Shown: in pieces, positions 1 through 5,074 of the stretch | Layout of the letters: the number at the start of each line of letters is the position of its first letter | Position numbering within the stretch: position 1 is the first letter of the stretch | NCBI GenBank assembly: GCA_945981915.1 | Contig: CAMFRJ010000127.1 | Coordinates: forward strand, 1-5,074 | Source: an uncultured Erysipelotrichaceae bacterium | GTDB lineage: Bacteria; Bacillota_I; Bacilli_A; Erysipelotrichales; Coprobacillaceae | DNA length: 5,074 bases | Direction of reading: 5' to 3' | Notes under the pieces: generated by a model | The model's input: the letters and a program-made list of their open reading frames with translations, nothing else | Told to the model about the DNA's origin: nothing | Databases searched by the model: none | Made by a program: the position numbers and the translations under genes

Positions 1-24
1 ATTTATATAATAATTTTTTTCAAT

Positions 25-47
25 AACTCTATAGTTAGAATAGAGTT
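25..47 (+). promoter_or_regulatory. Candidate autoregulatory operator of the MerR-type regulator (23-bp inverted repeat)
   Basis: The arms AACTCTAT (25-32) and ATAGAGTT (40-47) are perfect inverted repeats around a 7-nt centre. The repeat is exactly as long (23 bp) as the dyad in the dehydrogenase promoter at 977-999, and the two agree at 15 of 23 positions by eye. The half-sites are AACTCTATAGT and AACTCTATTCT here against GACTCTATTGC and GACCCTCTTGC there. MerR-family regulators often bind their own promoter, so this may be a second site for the protein encoded at 130-966. The hexamers in the equivalent promoter positions (ATAACT at 23-28, TTTTAT at 48-53) are poor, which weakens the case. 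TATGAT at 51-56 is a better -10 box but has no good -35 partner. The same hairpin can also be read as a terminator. Confidence 0.4.
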
Positions 48-51
48 TTTT
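25..51 (+). terminator. Possible weak rho-independent terminator of an upstream gene
   Basis: This is an 8-bp perfect stem (25-32 with 40-47) with a 7-nt loop, followed by six T residues (46-51) that begin within the stem. Only two of the eight pairs are G-C, so the hairpin would be weak. It would end a + strand transcript entering from the left of the window; no such gene is visible. The reading as an operator of the adjacent regulator competes with this one, and both could be true. Confidence 0.35.
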
Positions 52-129
52 ATGATTATTAGACATCATTTTATAAAAACTCTTTTTTAATTAAATGTTT
101 TTGATAAAATAATAGTAAGGAGAAATGAT

Positions 130-966
130 ATGAGCAAATTGAGTATTGGGCAAATGGCCAAGTTAAATCAAATCAGTGTTCAGGCTTTACGTCTCTATGA
201 TGAAATGGGAATTTTAAAACCTATAGAAGTCAATCCTGAAACAGGATATCGTTATTATGATGTCAAACAATGTGGAAAATTAGATATGATTCGTTATATG
301 AAATCAACCGGTATCAGTTTGAAAGAAATCAAAGATATTTTTGAACATCGTGATATTACAAAATTGAATCTTGTTTTACATGAACATTTGAAATCAATTG
401 ATCATGATATTCAAGAATTAGAACTGCAAAAGAAAGCTGTTAAAAAAATGATTGATAGTTATAATCGTTATTTAAAATCACCGCAAGATGGTACGATCAC
501 ATTAGAGTATATTGAAGATCGAAAAATATATTCATCGATGACAGATATCAATTTTTATGATTATGGAATAGAAGCATATGAAAATATCTTAAAAGATTTG
601 CGCCAGGATATGGAAAAACAAGGAATACCAGAAGTCTACTACTATAATGCAGGAACAACGATCTTTCAGGATGATTTTTTAAATAAAAAATATCTTTCTA
701 ATGAAATATTTGTTTTTGTCGATCAGGATTGTGTGAGTTCTTTTTTACAGATTTTACCAGCGAATATGTATGCTTGTGTGTATTGTGATGATTTTGATAA
801 AGAAAAGCAGTATATTGTAAAATTATATGATTATATCGAACAAAATCAGTTGATTGTGATTGGTGATTATATTTGTGAAGTCTTAACAGAATTACCGATA
901 ACAAAAACCAATAAAAGAGAGATGTTCTTACGATTACAGGTTCCAGTAACTTTTGTGAAAAAATAA
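130..966 (+). CDS. MerR-family transcriptional activator, BmrR type with GyrI-like effector domain
   Basis: This is a DNA-binding regulator expected to act as a cytoplasmic dimer that untwists promoters with over-long spacers when a ligand binds. Residues 4-30 form the MerR helix-turn-helix (SIGQMAKLNQISVQALRLYD), followed by the wing with the typical GYRYY signature at 39-43. Residues 75-115 are charged and heptad-like, fitting the dimer coiled coil. Residues 122-278 look like a GyrI/BmrR-type ligand pocket; E250 in GDYICEVL near the C-terminus is a candidate for the conserved acidic residue that contacts cationic ligands. At 278 residues it has about the length of BmrR. No cysteine cluster typical of metal sensors of this family is seen, so an organic effector is more likely. 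The start is set by AAGGAGA at 117-123; an ATG at 125 meets a stop after two codons. The stop lies 8 bp before a MerR-type promoter, so the next gene is the obvious target. The effector is unknown. Confidence 0.93.
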   Translation: MSKLSIGQMAKLNQISVQALRLYDEMGILKPIEVNPETGYRYYDVKQCGKLDMIRYMKSTGISLKEIKDIFEHRDITKLNLVLHEHLKSIDHDIQELELQKKAVKKMIDSYNRYLKSPQDGTITLEYIEDRKIYSSMTDINFYDYGIEAYENILKDLRQDMEKQGIPEVYYYNAGTTIFQDDFLNKKYLSNEIFVFVDQDCVSSFLQILPANMYACVYCDDFDKEKQYIVKLYDYIEQNQLIVIGDYICEVLTELPITKTNKREMFLRLQVPVTFVKK

Positions 967-974
967 ACAACATC

Positions 975-1005
975 TTGACTCTATTGCTGCAAGAGGGTCT
1001 ATACT
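975..1005 (+). promoter_or_regulatory. MerR-type promoter and operator driving the dehydrogenase gene
   Basis: The -35 box is TTGACT (975-980) and the -10 box is TATACT (1000-1005), separated by 19 bp rather than the usual 17. A 19-20 bp spacer is the hallmark of promoters activated by MerR-family proteins (mer, bmr, cueR targets). The dyad at 977-999 is centred on T988: 9 of its 11 base pairs are symmetric, including the outer GAC/GTC and inner TTGC/GCAA blocks. Transcription should start near 1012, giving a short leader with AAGGAGG at 1016-1022. The regulator encoded immediately upstream is the natural candidate to bind here. Confidence 0.85.
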
Positions 1006-1030
1006 AAAAGTAGATAAGGAGGCATAAAAA

Positions 1031-2065
1031 ATGTTAGAAAAAGAAAAAATTAGAGTCGTACAATATGGTTGTGGTAAGATGGCAAAATATACATTACGCT
1101 ATCTTTACGAAAGTGGTGCTGAAATTGTAGGTGCTATTGATGTTAATCCTGAAGTTGTAGGTATGGATGTTGGTGATTATGCAGGAATTGGACACAAATT
1201 AGGTGTGAAGATTTCAAATGATGTAGATGATGTTTTGGATCACTGTGATGCAGATGTTGCAGTTGTGACATTATTTAGTTTTGTCAATGATTGTTATAAA
1301 ATGTATGAAGATTGTTTAAAACGTGGTATCAATGTTGTTTCAACTTGTGAAGAAGCAATCTATCCTTGGACAACTGATGCTTCACTTACAAATAGATTAG
1401 ATGCACTTGCTAAAGAAAATAACTGTACAATCGTAGGTAGTGGTATGCAAGATATTTTCTGGATCAATATGGTTGGACAAGTGGCTGCAGGTTGTCATAA
1501 GATTACAAAAATTGAAGGTGCTGTAAGTTATAATGTTGAAGATTACGGTTTAGCACTTGCGAAAGCTCATGGTGCAGGTTATACTCCTGAGCAATTTGAA
1601 GCTGAATTAGCTCATCCTGAAGAAATTGTTCCTTCTTATGTATGGAACTCAAATGAAGCACTTGCTAATAAATTAGGTTTAACAATCAAATCTAATACAC
1701 AAAAGAGTGTTCCATATTTCTATGATACTGATTTATATTCTGAAACATTAGGAGAAACAATTCCTAAAGGTAAATGTATTGGTATGTCAGCTGTTGTAAC
1801 AACAGAAACATATCAAGGAATTACTATTGAAACACAATGTATTGGTAAGGTTTATGGACCTGATGATGGAGATATGTGCGATTGGAAGATTATTGGTGAA
1901 CCAGACACAGAATTCCATGTTGTTAAACCAGCCACTGTAGAACATACATGTGCAACTATTGTCAATCGTATTCCTAGCTTATTAAGAGCTCCTGCAGGAT
2001 TTATTACTGTTGATAAGTTAGAAGAAATTGAATATTTGACCTATCCAATGCATCAATATTTATAA
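1031..2065 (+). CDS. NAD(P)-dependent amine dehydrogenase, 2,4-diaminopentanoate dehydrogenase family
   Basis: This is a soluble oxidoreductase with a DapB-like fold. The best-known member of the family is the Ord enzyme of clostridial ornithine fermentation, which oxidatively deaminates 2,4-diaminopentanoate to 2-amino-4-oxopentanoate using NAD(P). Residues 7-40 form the first Rossmann unit: a strand leading into GCGKMA (13-18), then the second strand ending in AIDVNP, where D37 could bind the adenosine ribose and so favour NAD. The segment 75-110 ([12 protein letters not shown], later NVVSTCEEA) continues the nucleotide fold, and GSGMQDIFW (about 136-144) opens the substrate domain, which runs to the C-terminus. 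The 344 residues look complete. The start is fixed by AAGGAGG eight bases upstream. None of the other ornithine-pathway genes is in the window, so the real substrate may be another amine or amino acid. Expression is probably controlled by the MerR-type regulator upstream, and the gene is transcribed alone because a terminator follows. The family assignment is firm; the substrate is not. Confidence 0.85.
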   Translation: MLEKEKIRVVQYGCGKMAKYTLRYLYESGAEIVGAIDVNPEVVGMDVGDYAGIGHKLGVKISNDVDDVLDHCDADVAVVTLFSFVNDCYKMYEDCLKRGINVVSTCEEAIYPWTTDASLTNRLDALAKENNCTIVGSGMQDIFWINMVGQVAAGCHKITKIEGAVSYNVEDYGLALAKAHGAGYTPEQFEAELAHPEEIVPSYVWNSNEALANKLGLTIKSNTQKSVPYFYDTDLYSETLGETIPKGKCIGMSAVVTTETYQGITIETQCIGKVYGPDDGDMCDWKIIGEPDTEFHVVKPATVEHTCATIVNRIPSLLRAPAGFITVDKLEEIEYLTYPMHQYL

Positions 2066-2072
2066 TATGAGT

Positions 2073-2099
2073 AAAGGGCACTTTGATGCCCTTTTTTTT
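2073..2099 (+). terminator. Rho-independent terminator of the dehydrogenase gene
   Basis: A perfect 8-bp stem (AAAGGGCA at 2073-2080 with TGCCCTTT at 2087-2094) closes a 6-nt loop and runs into eight T residues (2092-2099). It begins 8 bp after the stop codon and separates the dehydrogenase transcript from the iron transporter gene. Confidence 0.93.
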
Positions 2100-2119
2100 G
2101 TCTAAACAAATTACAAAAC

Positions 2120-2148
2120 TTGACAAAGAGATACAATTAGCGTAGACT
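2120..2148 (+). promoter_or_regulatory. Candidate promoter of the feoAB fusion gene
   Basis: A perfect TTGACA at 2120-2125 is followed after 17 bp by TAGACT (2143-2148), a 4-of-6 match to the -10 consensus. Transcription would start near 2155, about 50 bases before the start codon. The gene needs its own promoter because a strong terminator lies just upstream. Confidence 0.6.
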
Positions 2149-2157
2149 AACTTCTAG

Positions 2158-2176
2158 AATAGTGATGATCATATCG
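2158..2176 (+). promoter_or_regulatory. Candidate Fur-type iron operator
   Basis: These 19 bases match the classical Fur box (GATAATGATAATCATTATC) at 12 positions by eye, with a strong central block TGATGATCAT against TGATAATCAT. The left side and centre agree well and the last four bases do not. The site would lie just downstream of the predicted transcription start, a position suited to repression when iron is plentiful. Iron control of ferrous transport is usual, but another metalloregulator could bind here. Confidence 0.4.
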
Positions 2177-2203
2177 ACAGATTGAAGAAGGGAATGGTTA
2201 ATA

Positions 2204-4555
2204 ATGACATTAAAAGATCTACCGATTGGAAAAAGTGCAACCGTTCTTTCAGTAGGAGGAGAAGGAGAACTTAGACAACATTTTTTAGATATGGGAATCA
2301 TTCCCAATGTTGAAGTGACGATGGTCAAACATGCTCCTATGGGTGATCCTATTGAAATTCGTATTCATAATTATGAATTGACTTTACGTCTTTTAGATGC
2401 ACAAAAGATAGAAATTAAGGATATCAAAGATGCACAAGCGGCCAAGAAGAGTTTTGCAGATAAAAAACATATTCTTCATCCGGGTCTTGGTGAAGGTGGA
2501 AAATATCATAGTAAAGATCATGAAAATCCTTTACCTGAAGGAGAAATTCTCACTTTTGCTTTAGCGGGCAATCAAAATTGTGGAAAGACAACATTATTCA
2601 ATCAATTAACTGGCTCAAATCAACATGTTGGAAATTTTCCGGGAGTGACAGTTGATCGAAAAGACGGTGAGATAAAAGGGTATAAGAATACATTGGTCAC
2701 TGACCTACCAGGGATTTATTCTTTATCACCATACTCTAATGAAGAGATTGTCACAAGACAATTTGTTTTAGATGATCATCCAAAAGGAATTATTAATATT
2801 GTCGATGCAACGAATATTGAAAGAAACCTATATTTAACAATGCAACTTATGGAATTAGATATACCAATGGTTTTAGCTTTAAATATGATGGATGAAGTCA
2901 GAGAAAATGGAGGCTCTGTTTTCGTCAATGAGATGGAGGAGATGTTGGGAATTCCAGTTATTCCAATTTCTGCTGCTAAAAATGAAGGAATTGATGAATT
3001 GATCAATCATGCGATGCATGTCACCAAATATCAAGAAAGACCAAGTCGACAAGATTTTTGTGATCAAGATGATCATGGAGGAGCTGTTCATCGTTGTTTG
3101 CATGCTATTATGCATTTAATAGAAGATCATGCACGTAAGTCTCATCTTCCTGTTCGTTTTGCAGCAAGTAAGATTGCAGAAGGTGATCATCTGATTTTAG
3201 AAAGACTTGATCTTGATCAAAATGAAAAGGAAATGATTGAGCATATTATTCAACAGATGGAAGTTGAAAGAGGTCTTGATAGAGCAGCTGCAATAGCTGA
3301 TATGCGTTTTCATTTTATTGAAAAAATATGTGATGAGACAGTTGTTAAACCAAAAGAAAGTAAAGAACATATAAGAAGTATGCGAATTGATAGGATATTG
3401 ACTGGAAAGTATACAGCAATACCAGCCTTTATAGGTATTATGTCTCTTGTTTTCTTTTTGACATTTCATGTCATTGGAGCTTTTTTATCAGATTTATTAG
3501 AAATGGTGATTACCTCTTTTACACAGTATGTAGCGATGGTACTTGCTGGTGCACATGTTAATGAGGTTTTACAGTCTTTGGTGATTGATGGCATCTTTCA
3601 AGGTGTTGGCAGTGTTTTAAGTTTTTTACCAACAATTGTGACTTTATTTTTCTTCTTATCTTTATTGGAAGATAGTGGCTATATGGCGAGAGTCGCTTTT
3701 GTGATGGATAAACTTTTAAGAAAAATAGGTTTATCAGGACGCAGCATCGTTCCGATGTTGATTGGTTTTGGCTGTACTGTTCCTGGTGTCATGGCAAGTC
3801 GAACTTTGCCTTCTGAACGTGATAGAAAAATGACAATTTTATTGACACCGTTTATGTCATGTTCGGCAAAATTACCGATATACGCTTTCTTTACTGCCGC
3901 TTTTTTCCCTGATCATGGGGCAATTGTGATGATTGCTTTGTATTTTTTTGGTATTGTCATGGGTATTCTTGTTGCCTTGATTGTTAGAAAAACAATGTTC
4001 AAAGGAGAAGCAGTTCCTTTCGTTATGGAATTACCTAACTATCGTATGCCTAGTGTCAAAAATGTGACTCAATTATTATGGGAAAAAGCAAAAGATTTTT
4101 TACAGAGAGCTTTTACAGTCATCTTTATTGCAACAATATTGATATGGTTCTTACAGACATTTGATGGACAGATGAATATTGTTAGTGATTCACAACAGAG
4201 CATCTTAGCGATGATTGCGGGAAAAATATCACCTGTTTTTGCACCACTTGGTTTTGGGGATTGGCGTATTTCAACTGCACTCATCACAGGTTTTATGGCT
4301 AAAGAGAGTGTTGTTTCTACTTTATCTGTTTTAGTAGGATCAACTACTCAGTTATTGACACTTTTAACACCATTATCAGTGATTTGCTTACTAGTCTTTT
4401 GTTTACTATATACACCATGTGTTGCAGCAATTGCTTCAATTAAAAGAGAACTGGGAATGAAATGGGGTATAGGTGTTGTTTTAGGACAATGCCTGATTGC
4501 CTGGATAGCTGCTTTTATCATAAGAATTATTGGTCTTATTTTGGGTATTGGATAA
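2204..4555 (+). CDS. feoB: Ferrous iron transporter, FeoA-FeoB fusion protein
   Basis: This is an inner-membrane Fe(II) importer with a cytoplasmic GTPase domain, here fused to FeoA in one 783-residue chain. Residues 1-73 are the SH3-like FeoA domain (MTLKDLPIGKSATV, later FLDMGIIPN). A polar, His-containing linker (about 76-115) joins it to the G domain: G1 GNQNCGKTT (122-130), switch I region around VGNFPGVTVD with T149 the likely G2 threonine, G3 DLPG (167-170), G4 NMMD (227-230), G5 ISAAKNEG (256-263). A helical domain follows to about 390, then the membrane part from about 405 to the end. It contains both Gate motifs: GFGCTVPGVMASR (521-533, C524) and TPFMSCSAKLPIY (548-560, C553). All core motifs are present, so it should be active. 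No feoC follows. The only in-frame start is the ATG at 2204, because a stop lies at 2183; its ribosome site GAAGGGA (2187-2193) sits rather far upstream, about 10 bases. A candidate promoter and Fur-like box precede it. Confidence 0.97.
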   Translation: MTLKDLPIGKSATVLSVGGEGELRQHFLDMGIIPNVEVTMVKHAPMGDPIEIRIHNYELTLRLLDAQKIEIKDIKDAQAAKKSFADKKHILHPGLGEGGKYHSKDHENPLPEGEILTFALAGNQNCGKTTLFNQLTGSNQHVGNFPGVTVDRKDGEIKGYKNTLVTDLPGIYSLSPYSNEEIVTRQFVLDDHPKGIINIVDATNIERNLYLTMQLMELDIPMVLALNMMDEVRENGGSVFVNEMEEMLGIPVIPISAAKNEGIDELINHAMHVTKYQERPSRQDFCDQDDHGGAVHRCLHAIMHLIEDHARKSHLPVRFAASKIAEGDHLILERLDLDQNEKEMIEHIIQQMEVERGLDRAAAIADMRFHFIEKICDETVVKPKESKEHIRSMRIDRILTGKYTAIPAFIGIMSLVFFLTFHVIGAFLSDLLEMVITSFTQYVAMVLAGAHVNEVLQSLVIDGIFQGVGSVLSFLPTIVTLFFFLSLLEDSGYMARVAFVMDKLLRKIGLSGRSIVPMLIGFGCTVPGVMASRTLPSERDRKMTILLTPFMSCSAKLPIYAFFTAAFFPDHGAIVMIALYFFGIVMGILVALIVRKTMFKGEAVPFVMELPNYRMPSVKNVTQLLWEKAKDFLQRAFTVIFIATILIWFLQTFDGQMNIVSDSQQSILAMIAGKISPVFAPLGFGDWRISTALITGFMAKESVVSTLSVLVGSTTQLLTLLTPLSVICLLVFCLLYTPCVAAIASIKRELGMKWGIGVVLGQCLIAWIAAFIIRIIGLILGIG

Positions 4556-4564
4556 AATAAGGGA

Positions 4565-4593
4565 TACTGCTTTTTCTTCAAATTGTGTATAAT
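4565..4593 (+). promoter_or_regulatory. Candidate promoter of the phospho-beta-glucosidase gene
   Basis: A perfect TATAAT lies at 4588-4593, 40 bp before the start codon. The hexamer 17 bp upstream (TACTGC, 4565-4570) is a poor -35 box, so an activator or the flanking TGTG may compensate. I saw no catabolite-response (cre) element or complete antiterminator target in this 77-bp gap. Confidence 0.45.
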
Positions 4594-4602
4594 AATGAAT
4601 AG

Positions 4603-5074
<472 letters not shown>

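Noticed and set aside
86..110. TTTAATTAAA palindrome and TAAAAT (105-110) as a promoter of the regulator gene
   Set aside because: In such AT-rich DNA these matches are expected by chance, and no acceptable -35 box sits at the right distance, so I did not list it as a promoter.
698..973. Minus-strand open frames within the regulator, the iron transporter and elsewhere
   Set aside because: All lie opposite strongly supported + strand genes, have no ribosome binding sites and give low-complexity proteins without family signatures.
4535..4575. Inverted repeat CTTATTTT / AAAATAAG (4535-4542 with 4554-4561) overlapping the feoAB stop codon, with five T residues further on
   Set aside because: The stem is nearly all A-T with an 11-nt loop, and the T-run starts 9 bases after it, so it does not fit a working intrinsic terminator. 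It is probably chance in AT-rich DNA.
4561..4576. GGGATACTGC sequence before the phosphoglucosidase, vaguely like the start of a BglG/LicT antiterminator target
   Set aside because: Only a short piece matches, it lies upstream of the TATAAT box rather than in the leader RNA, and no overlapping terminator hairpin follows.

Overview
The DNA is AT-rich (GC looks like roughly one third). Genes start with ATG behind AAGGAG-type ribosome binding sites, and all four lie on the + strand. Together with a fused FeoA-FeoB iron transporter and a phospho-beta-glucosidase, this suggests a low-GC Firmicute. A gut anaerobe of the Erysipelotrichales/Coprobacillaceae or a neighbouring clostridial group is my best guess; this is inference from style, not a firm identification.

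Layout: (a) 1-129 is an AT-rich leader holding a 23-bp inverted repeat at 25-47, followed by a T-run. (b) 130-966 encodes a 278-residue MerR/BmrR-type regulator with an N-terminal winged helix, a coiled coil and a GyrI-like effector-binding domain. (c) 975-1005 is a textbook MerR-type promoter: TTGACT and TATACT hexamers 19 bp apart, with a 23-bp dyad filling the spacer. (d) 1031-2065 encodes a 344-residue NAD(P)-dependent amine dehydrogenase of the 2,4-diaminopentanoate dehydrogenase (DapB-like) family, closed by a strong terminator at 2073-2099. (e) About 105 bp of regulatory DNA follows, with a candidate promoter and a Fur-like box. (f) 2204-4555 encodes a 783-residue FeoA-FeoB fusion for ferrous iron uptake. 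(g) A short gap with a TATAAT box precedes a GH1 6-phospho-beta-glucosidase gene from 4633, which runs off the window end.

How the genes work together: the regulator and the dehydrogenase appear to form a small ligand-responsive module. The regulator would untwist the over-long promoter of the dehydrogenase gene when its effector binds. The leader inverted repeat resembles the dehydrogenase operator in half-site sequence and exact length, so the regulator may also control itself. The iron transporter and the phosphoglucosidase look like independent units with their own promoters.

The part most worth follow-up is the regulator-operator-dehydrogenase module, because the promoter architecture is directly visible while the substrate and inducer are unknown. 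The rest is well-known gene families.
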